Source: Legionellaceae bacterium UBA2794
GTDB taxonomy: Bacteria; Pseudomonadota; Gammaproteobacteria; Legionellales; Legionellaceae
Reading direction: 5' to 3'
NCBI GenBank assembly: GCA_002352055.1
Contig: DEHS01000021.1
Span: 2,960-24,297 of the forward strand
DNA length: 21,338 nucleotides
In this document: piece by piece, positions 1 through 6,903 of the stretch
How positions within the stretch are numbered: the first letter of the stretch is position 1
Layout of the letters: each line of letters opens with the position of its first letter
Notes under the pieces: generated by a model
Database searches by the model: none
Seen by the model: the letters and a program-made list of their open reading frames with translations, nothing else
What the model was told of the DNA's origin: nothing
Translations under genes and position numbers: made by a program

Positions 1-471
1 ATGATAGTAGTGCATTGGACTTGTATTAAATCTTTGGAAACTACTTATCGGATTTTTAACCCACCGACTTTTCCAAAAAGCTCTCCCAGGCGAAATGATT
101 TACCCGGAGAATTAAACGTATCAAGCCATTTTATTGTCGATAGAGATGGTAGCATTTACCAATTAATGCCGGAAACCTGGATGGCGCGGCATGTAATTGG
201 ATTAAACCATTATGCAATCGGGATTGAAAATCTTGGCGGAGTCGATGGTAATGATGATCTAACCAGGCAGCAAGCTAAAGCAAATGCATTCCTGGTGTGT
301 TATTTAAAGAAAAAATATCCAGCTATTAGTCATGTTATCGGCCATAATGAATATCTTGGATTTAAAACAACATCGCTATGGCAGGAAAAAGACCCTAATT
401 ATCAAACCGATAAAACAGATCCAGGGCCGACGTTTCTCCAAAAAATTAACAAATTAATAGACAATTCCTAA
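1..471 (+). CDS. N-acetylmuramoyl-L-alanine amidase, Amidase_2 family (5' end probably outside window)
   Basis: A zinc amidase expected to cut the bond between MurNAc and L-Ala of the stem peptide, in peptidoglycan recycling or remodelling. Visible family marks, numbered from base 1: H5 in VVHWT (first zinc ligand), SSHFIVDRDGSIYQL (residues 41-55, the Amidase_2 core), E76 in IGIEN (catalytic Glu position of AmpD), H115 in VIGHNEY (second zinc ligand) and KTDPGP (138-143), giving the conserved Lys and the third ligand, D140. In AmpD the first zinc His lies about 30 residues in, whereas here it is residue 5. The coding sequence therefore probably starts upstream of the window and the ATG at base 1 is an internal Met. 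Whether it carries a signal peptide cannot be seen. Its TAA overlaps the stop of the convergent gene on the minus strand. The family is secure; the choice between AmpD-like cytosolic and AmiD-like envelope enzyme is open. Confidence 0.85.
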   Translation: MIVVHWTCIKSLETTYRIFNPPTFPKSSPRRNDLPGELNVSSHFIVDRDGSIYQLMPETWMARHVIGLNHYAIGIENLGGVDGNDDLTRQQAKANAFLVCYLKKKYPAISHVIGHNEYLGFKTTSLWQEKDPNYQTDKTDPGPTFLQKINKLIDNS

Positions 472-1706
472 AATAGTTTCAAGCTTGAATGGTCTGGTTC
501 TCCTTCATCAAGAGGTTTGTACACAAGCTCCTGAACTTGTTTCAGAAATTTTTTCTCTATAGGAGTTGGATGTTGTTTTAATCGGATGTCAAGAATAATA
601 CTTTCCAGATTTTGTTGAATAATCTTGGGAACTGTCTGGTCATTAAGTAATTTAATTAACTCTGGTAAACCATTGATATTTATAGCAGGTAACTTAGTGA
701 GATCATTGATTTCAAATGTATTTTTAATTGCATGAATGATTTGTTCCTTCAAGGACATTGCCTCCCCCAAAGATTGATCTCCAGTTGCTCCCATTAAAAG
801 TCCTGAAAGTGCGGTACAGGCAATCATTGTTGGATGTGATATCCCTTTGGTATAAAGCATGCGATACGACCACATCGTAAAAGCAGATGTGTGTGAAATG
901 GTTATTTATAAGTTTCTCTTTAACTTGTTTCAGCGCATCTAATTTCTCATTAAATGTTTTGCCTATTACAAATACATCCTCATTTTGATTATTATTTTTG
1001 ATAAATTCTACGTGGGTATTTAAATAGTGTTTTATACTGGTATCAATCCTTGTGGTTGAAAAAGAATCATGACTGTATTGAAAGGATAAATTGGTCGATT
1101 GCATGTAATCTGTAACATTTTTTCCCTGAAAAATTGCGAGTCTGATGTTTTTTTCTAACTGGTCATACATTGATTCCGGATCGAAGGGGGCAATCAGTTC
1201 TTTGCTGAGTAATATTCCTTTCTCCTGAGTATCACTTTTAAAACCAGAGTAAATTGTATTCACGTACTTAATATTGTTGAGTAATTTCTTTCTATACAAT
1301 GCATTTTTGGTGAGGTAACTTCTGTAGTTAGGATTGTTTAAAGTGTATTCAGGGATCATTGTTAATGGGATTTTTTTGGGAGATCGTGATAAGGCAACGT
1401 CTATTTGATTAATTAGTTCACTCTGAAATACAGGCCTTCAATTATATGATCTACTTCAAGTTCTCCTTCATCAAATTTGTTTTTTAATAAGAAGGGGGTA
1501 AGGATGGTGGCATTAAACTCAGTATCTCCCTTAAGGTTTTTAATTTTTTCCATGCCTGATTTTTGAGTAATAATATAGATAAAAGGGATATTAGTTCCCT
1601 GTTTCGCATAAAATTCATTAAGCTGCGCTGATAATTTTAATGCAAATAAAAAGTCACCATATCCTCCAAATCCATCACTGACCACAATTAAAATACACTT
1701 TGCCAT
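468..1706 (-). pseudogene. Broken gene for a GT-B glycosyltransferase-like protein (two frameshifts)
   Basis: Three open segments on the minus strand join into one protein of about 412 residues. Segment 1 (1706-1413) starts at an ATG with AGGA seven bases upstream and has a glycine-rich N-terminus, DGFGGYGDFLFALKLSAQL. Segment 2 is open in another frame from about 1437 through 883 and continues directly from segment 1. Segment 3 (about 893-468) returns to the first frame, joining at ...NHFTHI / SAFTMWSYRM. The first shift (1416-1439) behaves like one lost base. The second (883-897) lies beside a CACACA run and restores the frame. Segment 3 carries GATGDQSLGEAMS, which resembles the donor-binding GDxS..EA region of GT-B enzymes such as EarP. 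A Gly-rich N-terminal loop plus this C-terminal motif fits a GT-B fold, but this is inference and the family was not recognised. It could be a decayed secreted effector, or three small genes. Sequencing error could cause either shift. Confidence 0.6.
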
Positions 1707-1746
1707 TATGAATCCTATTTGTTCATAGACTGATCATAGCGATTGT

Positions 1747-1752
1747 ATTATA
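1747..1752 (-). promoter_or_regulatory. Possible -10 box of the broken GT-B-like gene
   Basis: On the minus strand a perfect TATAAT lies about 40 bases before the ATG at 1706. No convincing -35 hexamer is found 16-18 bases upstream (AGATTA/TAGATT), so this is a weak promoter call in AT-rich DNA. Confidence 0.25.
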
Positions 1753-1824
1753 AATTAGCAAATTGTAATTAATCTATTAGATGAAATGGGTAAGAATTAT
1801 AAATTTGGTGGATATAGTTCAAAT

Positions 1825-2490
1825 TTATTTAACGACCCTCCCTTGCCATTTAGTACGTGGCTTTTGTTTATGAACCATGGTGTAGGCGTAATCTACACCC
1901 ATGCCGTAGGCTCCACTATGCTCTTTTACAATGTCCATGGCACCGTCATAGGTGTTTTTCCGTGCCCAGTCTCGTTGCCATTCTAATAGAACTTGTTGCC
2001 AGGTAAGCGGAATGACGCCTGCCTGAATCATCCGATCCATTGACGCCCGATGAGCTACTTCACTCGTTCCACCGCATGCATCTTCTATGACATAAAGTTC
2101 GAAACCATCTTGCATGGCTGAAAAGGCGCACATATTAATACATACTTCAGTCCATAAACCGCCAAGTAATAATTTTGTCCTTTTCGTGTTAATGATACTA
2201 TTTCTAACTTCTGCAGAATCCCAGGAATTCATGCTGGTTCGTTCAATAACATCATTATTCGGGAATACATCGAGCAATTCTGGACAGACATACCCGCTAA
2301 AACTTTCCGTTTCGACCGATGTAATTAATGTGGGCACAGAGAATAGTTTCGCTGACTTGGCTAAGGCTATTAAGTTATTTTTTAAATTTTGTCGATCAAT
2401 ATTAGCAACACCAAACATCATCTCGGGCTGATAATCAATTAACAGTAGCACTGAATTTTGTGGAGTTAGTAATTCGATTTTGTTATCCAT
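1825..2490 (-). CDS. Isochorismatase-family cysteine hydrolase (YcaC-like)
   Basis: A 221-residue cytosolic hydrolase of the isochorismatase superfamily, which cleaves amides, imides or vinyl ethers through a Cys nucleophile. Visible: LLLIDYQPEM with D19, VIERTSMNSWD with R84, and GLWTEVCINM with nucleophile C117. These match the Asp-Arg/Lys-Cys arrangement of E. coli YcaC (D19, residue 84, C118). EDACGGTSEVAHRASMDRM further on is also typical. The C-terminus, from about residue 170, has an extra charged tail. The ATG at 2490 is preceded by GGGAG at 8 bases. It stands alone, diverging from nhaA across 204 bases. The substrate cannot be told from sequence, since YcaC itself has no settled physiological substrate. 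There is no entF/entB-like neighbour, so a siderophore role is unlikely. Confidence 0.85.
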   Translation of the reverse strand: MDNKIELLTPQNSVLLLIDYQPEMMFGVANIDRQNLKNNLIALAKSAKLFSVPTLITSVETESFSGYVCPELLDVFPNNDVIERTSMNSWDSAEVRNSIINTKRTKLLLGGLWTEVCINMCAFSAMQDGFELYVIEDACGGTSEVAHRASMDRMIQAGVIPLTWQQVLLEWQRDWARKNTYDGAMDIVKEHSGAYGMGVDYAYTMVHKQKPRTKWQGRVVK

Positions 2491-2613
2491 AACGAGCGCT
2501 CCCTTAGATTGGATTTCTTAGCCTTATTTTAAAAGCTCGGGTGAATAGTTCCGTTATTATAATTGTAGACGGAAAAAAATGGGGAACCTGTTAATAAATT
2601 TTAAATTCCAGAA

Positions 2614-2634
2614 TATTGTGATTAAACCACAATA
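2614..2634. promoter_or_regulatory. Inverted repeat upstream of nhaA
   Basis: TATTGTG - 7 bases - CACAATA is a perfect 7+7 inverted repeat, 61 bases before the nhaA ATG and inside the region shared with the divergent hydrolase gene. It could be an operator for a dimeric regulator or a leader hairpin. No known consensus was matched. Confidence 0.35.
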
Positions 2635-2694
2635 ATTCTTTTAATCTTGCCATTGAGCCAGTACACTAATTTCAGATCGATTGAGAATAGCCAA

Positions 2695-3852
2695 ATGAAT
2701 AAATCAGAGTCGTTTAATAATTTACAAACATTAGGCGGGATTTTACTTTTTATAGCAGCGTTACTCGCTATATTAGTAGCTAATTCACCATTGCGTTTTG
2801 CTTACGAACATTTATTAGAAGTTACCGGAACACTTGGTGTGGGGACGTTACTGATAAAAAAGCCTTTATTACTTTGGGTCAACGATGGGCTAATGGCTGT
2901 TTACTTTATGCTAATTGGCCTGGAAATAAAAAGGGAAATAAAACGTGGTGTTTTAAGTAAAACAAGGGATTTGATTGTACCGGTAATTACTGCTTTGTGT
3001 GGTCTTTTAGTTCCTGCTTTAATTTTCACCTGGTTTAATGGGTATAATCCGGTATATCTCCAAGGGTGGGCAATACCCACAGCTACTGATATTGCCTTTA
3101 CCTTGGGAATTGTGTCTTTATTAGGATCCCGTGTTCCTCTTTCTTTAAAAATTTTATTAACGGCAATAGCCATATTTGATGATATAGCCGCAATAGTGAT
3201 TATTGCGATTTTTTATACCGAAAAATTATCTATTTTCTCTTTATCACTTTCCTTGGGTTTGACGCTAACACTCGTTGGATTAAATTATTTTAAATGCCGA
3301 AAAGTATCCGTATTTATGGTGGTCGGTTTTGCATTGTGGATTGCAGTTTTAAAATCAGGGGTGCATGCAACCCTGGCGGGAATCGTGATAGCAATGACTA
3401 TTCCGGATGAGGGAAAGGGTTCGATGCTTACACGGCTTGAGGATGGATTACATCCATGGATTGCTTTTTTTATTCTACCCGTTTTTGCTTTTGCTAATGC
3501 GGGAGTGACATTCATTGGTTTAAAAGTCTCATCATTAATGCATCCCATTGTATTAGGCGTAGCATTAGGCTTGTTTGTGGGTAAGCAAGTAGGTATTTTT
3601 TTATCTTTGGGTTATTTTGTGAGATTCAGGCAATTACTAAAAGCGGATAAAATCAATTTACTACACGTTTATGGAGTCGCATTATTATGCGGCGTAGGTT
3701 TTACGATGAGCTTATTTATTGGTTCTTTGGCTTATCAACATAGCGAATTGGATTTGATGTCTTATGTAAAAATTGGAGTGGTTTTAGGCTCTGTCACCTC
3801 GGGACTTTTGGGGTTTTTGGTGTTAAAGAGAAGTTTAAATTCGTTTAAATAA
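2695..3852 (+). CDS. nhaA: Na+/H+ antiporter NhaA
   Basis: Inner-membrane antiporter that exports Na+ (or Li+) in exchange for two H+, for pH and sodium homeostasis. I chose the ATG at 2695, giving 385 residues against 388 in E. coli, rather than a TTG at 2647 that adds 16 residues with no family match. The functional residues are all present at nearly the E. coli numbering: IPTATDIAF with D132 (D133), AIFDDIAA with D162-D163 (D163-D164), GLFVGKQVG with K297 (K300), and the pH-sensor region KSGVHATLAG with H224 (H225). About twelve hydrophobic segments run along the protein, as in the family. The ribosome-binding site is weak (TTGAGAATAG). A short-chain dehydrogenase starts 38 bases downstream and may be cotranscribed. 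Upstream lies an inverted repeat (2614-2634) that could be regulatory; no nhaR-like gene is adjacent. Confidence 0.97.
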   Translation: MNKSESFNNLQTLGGILLFIAALLAILVANSPLRFAYEHLLEVTGTLGVGTLLIKKPLLLWVNDGLMAVYFMLIGLEIKREIKRGVLSKTRDLIVPVITALCGLLVPALIFTWFNGYNPVYLQGWAIPTATDIAFTLGIVSLLGSRVPLSLKILLTAIAIFDDIAAIVIIAIFYTEKLSIFSLSLSLGLTLTLVGLNYFKCRKVSVFMVVGFALWIAVLKSGVHATLAGIVIAMTIPDEGKGSMLTRLEDGLHPWIAFFILPVFAFANAGVTFIGLKVSSLMHPIVLGVALGLFVGKQVGIFLSLGYFVRFRQLLKADKINLLHVYGVALLCGVGFTMSLFIGSLAYQHSELDLMSYVKIGVVLGSVTSGLLGFLVLKRSLNSFK

Positions 3853-3890
3853 ACTAATGTAACCACGTATCATTGTTAAAGGTGAATGTG

Positions 3891-4658
3891 ATGAATTCTT
3901 TAAATAACAAAGTGGTGCTCATCACTGGTGCATCAAGCGGAATAGGAGAAGCCTGCGCGCGATTATTTGCAGCAGAAGGCGCCAAAATAATTTTATGTGC
4001 CCGCCGAGCCGAGCGTTTACAGAAATTGGCTGCTGAATTAACGCAGCAATACCAACAGCAACCTTATGTTTTAACATTGGATGTTCGTGACAAAGAAGCT
4101 GTTAAATGCCAAATCGGTGCTTTACCTGTCGAGTGGAGCTCTATAGATATCCTGATTAATAATGCCGGACTTGCCTTGGACACGTTACCTATAGCACAAG
4201 GTAATGAGGATCATTGGGATACTATGATAGACACTAATATAAAAGGATTTTTGTATATTAGTCGTGCGGTTCTTCCAGGATTCCTGGAACGAGAGCGAGG
4301 GCATATTGTCAACATCGGATCTATTGCTGGTCATGAATGTTATCCAAACGGCAATATCTATTCAGCAACAAAACACGCAGTTCACGCTTTATCCAAATCA
4401 ATGCGGCTTGATATGTTAGGCAAACCTGTTCGGGTAACCGAGATTGCTCCTGGCGCTGTTGCCACTGAGTTTAGTGAAGTGCGTTGGAAGGATAAGTTGA
4501 AAGCGGATCAATTTTATCGGGATTTTAAGCCTTTGCATGCCGAAGATATTGCTGACGCAATTCTCTTTTGTGTCACCCGTCCTCTTCATGTCGATATAGA
4601 GCAAATGATCATTATGCCTACCGTTCAGGCTTCAGCTAATCATCTCGCCAGAAAATAA
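3891..4658 (+). CDS. Short-chain dehydrogenase/reductase, YdfG-like
   Basis: A classical SDR of 255 residues, probably NADP-dependent, resembling E. coli YdfG (NADP-dependent 3-hydroxy acid / serine dehydrogenase, also linked to malonic semialdehyde reduction). Visible: the Rossmann glycine motif TGASSGIG (12-19); CARRAERL with two Arg after beta-2, which favours NADP(H); NNAG (90-93); catalytic S144 in NIGSIAG; and Y157-x3-K161 in YSATK. Stretches such as LPVEWSSIDILINNAGLAL and the RAVLPG segment are close to YdfG. The start at ATG 3891 is preceded by AAAGGTG at six bases. An in-frame TTG at 3873 would add six residues without support. It follows nhaA by 38 bases and may share its transcript. 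The exact substrate is not certain. Confidence 0.9.
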   Translation: MNSLNNKVVLITGASSGIGEACARLFAAEGAKIILCARRAERLQKLAAELTQQYQQQPYVLTLDVRDKEAVKCQIGALPVEWSSIDILINNAGLALDTLPIAQGNEDHWDTMIDTNIKGFLYISRAVLPGFLERERGHIVNIGSIAGHECYPNGNIYSATKHAVHALSKSMRLDMLGKPVRVTEIAPGAVATEFSEVRWKDKLKADQFYRDFKPLHAEDIADAILFCVTRPLHVDIEQMIIMPTVQASANHLARK

Positions 4659-4991
4659 AAGCCAAGTGATTGTTCAAATAATTATCAAAAGGTAGTGATC
4701 TAGTCTATTATATAATGTATAGGTAATGACTGTTCCTGCCTGAACCAGTGAATAATTTTGGTTAGGGAGATTGGGTTGAAAGGTGGTGTGTAAGCCTGCA
4801 TATATGAGCAGGAAACCTTAAGCTTTTCATAAATCTCATCATTATACTTCAGTTGCGGCTCAGTTCTTAGGATGTCGTTGCCTGTCCTTTTTTTATCTGC
4901 CTGTCTTATCTTCTTGTTAAATAATCAAAATTTGAGTAAATTAAGAACATGATGTATAATTAGATTACAACACTGTTGCTAGGATGCCATC
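4659..4991. other. 333-base intergenic region without a supported gene
   Basis: No convincing coding sequence on either strand. It holds a TATAAT at 4711-4716 without a good -35. A bulged hairpin follows: TAAGCCTGC (4791-4799) pairs with GCAGG (4808-4812) and CTTA (4817-4820), and is followed by GCTTTTC. The last 60 bases hold the clear promoter of the downstream lipoprotein gene. A small RNA running from about 4723 to about 4826 is possible but unproven. Confidence 0.5.
4932..4960 (+). promoter_or_regulatory. Sigma70-type promoter of the small lipoprotein gene
   Basis: TTGAGT (4932-4937), a 17-base spacer and a perfect TATAAT (4955-4960). Transcription would start near 4967, giving a leader of about 25 bases before the ATG at 4992. 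This is the best promoter in the window. Confidence 0.75.
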
Positions 4992-5228
4992 ATGAAGAAA
5001 GTATTAGTTGCTGTTGTATTAAGTGCCCCCCTGTTGATGCTGACCGGGTGTGGAATGGATGCAGTTGCAGTTAATAATGTGGTGTATGATCCAGGATATA
5101 GTAATGACTATGTTTATTCCGTAGGGTATTACAACAATCGGCCTTATTGGGGAAATAATTACTACTATACCGGTTATAATTGGGGTACTGGCGGCTATTG
5201 GGGTGGTGGATATTACAACGGATATTAA
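4992..5228 (+). CDS. Small Tyr/Gly-rich lipoprotein of unknown function
   Basis: A 78-residue predicted lipoprotein. MKK followed by a hydrophobic stretch ends in the lipobox LTGC, with lipidation at C20, so the mature chain has 59 residues. That chain is strikingly aromatic: 15 Tyr and 3 Trp with many Gly and Asn, in patterns such as GYYNNRPYW, NYYYTGY and GGYWGGGYYNGY. The residue after the Cys is Gly and the next is Met, not Asp at +2, so sorting to the outer membrane is the default expectation. AGGA sits eight bases before the ATG, a strong promoter precedes it and a strong terminator follows, so it is a single-gene unit and probably well expressed. No family was recognised. Low-complexity Tyr/Gly-rich envelope lipoproteins of this size are common in proteobacteria and mostly uncharacterised. 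Confidence 0.8.
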   Translation: MKKVLVAVVLSAPLLMLTGCGMDAVAVNNVVYDPGYSNDYVYSVGYYNNRPYWGNNYYYTGYNWGTGGYWGGGYYNGY

Positions 5229-5240
5229 AAACACAGGAAT

Positions 5241-5280
5241 TGAAACGTCATGAAGCGCATGACGTTTCAGTTTTGCATTT
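5241..5280. terminator. Bidirectional terminator between the lipoprotein gene and efp
   Basis: A perfect 12-base stem, TGAAACGTCATG (5241-5252) and CATGACGTTTCA (5258-5269), with loop AAGCG. It can be extended by T-G and A-T pairs outward. On the plus strand it is followed by GTTTTGCATTT, and on the minus strand by TTCCTGTGTTTTT. It lies between two convergent genes and partly abuts the efp stop codon. Confidence 0.8.
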
Positions 5281-5848
5281 ATTCTTTAGCGCGAGATACA
5301 TACTCACCTTTTCGAGTATCCACTTTAATTAACTCACCCGTTTGGACAAATAAGGGAACTCTTACAACAGCACCGGTTTCCAATTTTGCCGGCTTACCAC
5401 CACCACCTGATGTATCTCCCTTTAATCCTGGATCGGTTTCAACAATTTCCAGGACCACAAAAGTAGGCGGAACCACTTGAATGGGTTCATTATTCCAAAG
5501 AGTGACAATGCAAATATCCTGCTCTTTTAACCATAGTGCCGCATCCGCTAGAACCGCTTCGTTTAACGCGTATTGCTCAAAATTATCGGGTACCATGAAA
5601 TGCCATTGTTCCCCATCATTATAAAGGTATTGCATTTCCACATCAGCAACATCTGCTGAAGGCAGGGTGTCACCTGATTTAAAGGTACGCTCTACAACTC
5701 GACCAGTTTTGAGATTGCGAATTTTGATTCGGGTAAACGCTTGGCCTTTACCTGGTTTAACAAATTCACAATCAAGGATATTACATGGTGCATCATCCAC
5801 CATTACCTTTAAGCCATTTTTAAATTCATTGGTGCTATAGACTGCCAT
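5279..5848 (-). CDS. efp: Translation elongation factor P
   Basis: EF-P (189 residues from the ATG at 5848) binds ribosomes stalled at polyproline and restores peptide-bond formation. It has the KOW-like N-domain followed by two OB domains. The modified lysine lies in FVKPGKGQAF as K34, the exact E. coli position that EpmA lysylates with (R)-beta-lysine. The C-terminal signature is also visible (GDTSGGGGKPAKLETGAVV, then VPLFVQTGELIKVDTRKGEYVSR). The ATG at 5848 is preceded by GGAG at five bases. A longer reading from 5896 adds 16 residues that do not belong to the family. It diverges from epmB, which makes the beta-lysine, across 71 bases. This fits the K34 modification pathway. epmA is not in the window. 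Confidence 0.98.
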   Translation of the reverse strand: MAVYSTNEFKNGLKVMVDDAPCNILDCEFVKPGKGQAFTRIKIRNLKTGRVVERTFKSGDTLPSADVADVEMQYLYNDGEQWHFMVPDNFEQYALNEAVLADAALWLKEQDICIVTLWNNEPIQVVPPTFVVLEIVETDPGLKGDTSGGGGKPAKLETGAVVRVPLFVQTGELIKVDTRKGEYVSRAKE

Positions 5849-5861
5849 TAGTGCTCCAGAG

Positions 5862-5890
5862 TTGAGATTTTGCTTAATTTTCGCTACAGT
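5862..5890 (+). promoter_or_regulatory. Candidate promoter of epmB
   Basis: TTGAGA (5862-5867), a 17-base spacer and TACAGT (5885-5890). A start near 5897 would leave about 23 bases before the TTG at 5920. The -10 matches four of six consensus bases. The box overlaps a direct repeat ACAGT-4-ACAGT (5887-5900). Confidence 0.4.
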
Positions 5891-5919
5891 CCGCACAGTT
5901 TATCAATTCTATTTCATTA

Positions 5920-6903
5920 TTGCGAGAAACCTCTTTGAGTTGGCAAAAAATTTTAGCACAAGGTTTTACTTCAGCAAGCGAGTTACTGCACTTTTTGGAA
6001 TTAACTCCCGTGCCTGGAATAAACCATTCGGAACACCAATTTCCAAGCCGAATTCCCCTAGGGTTTGCAAAACGCATGCAAAAAGGGAACTCGTCAGACC
6101 CATTATTATTACAAGTTCTGGCTCAAGAAATAGAAACTGTAACAAACAATGAGTACGCGCAGGATCCACTAGTAGAATTAAAGGTTAACCCACTAAAAGG
6201 ATTAATTCATAAATATCATGGTCGTGTTTTATTAACTTTGACCGGAATTTGTGCCGTCAACTGTCGCTATTGTTTTCGCAGACATTTTCCCTATCAGGCC
6301 AATAATCCCGGGCGACAAGGCTGGAAAGAAATTTGTAACTACATTGCCGCAGATAGTACTATAACCGAAGTCATTTTAAGTGGCGGGGATCCATTACTTG
6401 CTGCTGATCGTGTTTTAGCTGAGTTAATAGGTCATCTCGAACAAATTCCTCACGTCCACACGTTGCGGATTCACACTCGCGTTCCAATTGTTCTCCCGGA
6501 ACGTATCGATGAAGGGTTAGTCAAAGTATTATCCTCGGCCCAACTTAAAAAAGTGATTGTATTACATTGTAATCATGCGCAAGAATTAGATAGCAGCGTC
6601 CTTCGGGCATGTCAGGATCTACAAATGGCGGGGTGTCATTTGCTCAATCAATCCGTCTTATTAAAGGGGATTAACGATAATGCCCAAATCCTGGCTCAAT
6701 TAAGCCAGGCTCTGTTTGCATACGGAGTCATTCCCTACTACCTCCATGTGCTTGATAAGGTTCAGGGGGCTGCGCATTTCGATATCTCTACCCAGGATGC
6801 CCTGGATATTTACCACCGATTACAAGAGCTTTTACCCGGTTATCTTTTGCCAAAACTGGCACGTGAAGAACCCGGTAAACGGAGTAAAACATTAATCATT
6901 TAA
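5920..6903 (+). CDS. epmB: EF-P (R)-beta-lysine synthesis protein EpmB (lysine 2,3-aminomutase)
   Basis: A radical-SAM, PLP-dependent aminomutase that turns L-alpha-lysine into (R)-beta-lysine, which EpmA then attaches to EF-P K34. The CxxxCxxC motif for the 4Fe-4S cluster is C111-C115-C118 in ICAVNCRYCFRRHFPY. Further family marks are EVILSGGDPL, RIHTRVPIVLP, LLNQSVLLKGINDN and PYYLHVLDKVQGAAHF. The C-terminal KLAREEPGKRSKT holds the lysines near which PLP binds. There is no ATG near the family N-terminus. The TTG at 5920 gives 327 residues, in line with E. coli EpmB, but no Shine-Dalgarno sequence is visible, so an alternative start such as ATT 5911 cannot be excluded. It diverges from its target gene efp and converges on ppk, sharing a four-base stop overlap. 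Confidence 0.95.
   Translation: MRETSLSWQKILAQGFTSASELLHFLELTPVPGINHSEHQFPSRIPLGFAKRMQKGNSSDPLLLQVLAQEIETVTNNEYAQDPLVELKVNPLKGLIHKYHGRVLLTLTGICAVNCRYCFRRHFPYQANNPGRQGWKEICNYIAADSTITEVILSGGDPLLAADRVLAELIGHLEQIPHVHTLRIHTRVPIVLPERIDEGLVKVLSSAQLKKVIVLHCNHAQELDSSVLRACQDLQMAGCHLLNQSVLLKGINDNAQILAQLSQALFAYGVIPYYLHVLDKVQGAAHFDISTQDALDIYHRLQELLPGYLLPKLAREEPGKRSKTLII

Noticed and set aside
724..882. C-terminal tail of the middle segment of the broken gene (out-of-frame continuation)
   Set aside because: After the second frameshift the meaningful sequence continues in the other frame; this tail only overlaps it.
1753..1785. Possible PmrA box (TTAAT repeats) before the broken gene
   Set aside because: Two TTAAT-like copies are 14 bases apart rather than the 11 expected, and the second is imperfect.
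1786..1986. 66-residue plus-strand reading frame
   Set aside because: It lies mostly antisense to the isochorismatase-family gene, has no family features and is explained as a shadow.
2114..2431. 105-residue plus-strand reading frame
   Set aside because: Fully antisense to the hydrolase gene, whose catalytic motifs are intact on the minus strand.
2549..2574. TTCCGT / ACGGAA inverted repeat as a terminator
   Set aside because: The arms are 14 bases apart and no T run follows on the sense side of either flanking gene.
4872..4952. 26-codon hydrophobic reading frame before the lipoprotein gene
   Set aside because: Its ATG directly touches the only AGG, no proper Shine-Dalgarno spacing exists, and its end overlaps the downstream promoter.
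5019..5234. 71-residue minus-strand reading frame opposite the lipoprotein gene
   Set aside because: It mirrors the repetitive Tyr/Gly codons of the lipoprotein gene (Ile/Val-rich), as expected for a shadow.
5862..6152. 96-residue plus-strand reading frame
   Set aside because: It overlaps epmB in another frame; the EpmB reading contains the radical-SAM cysteines.
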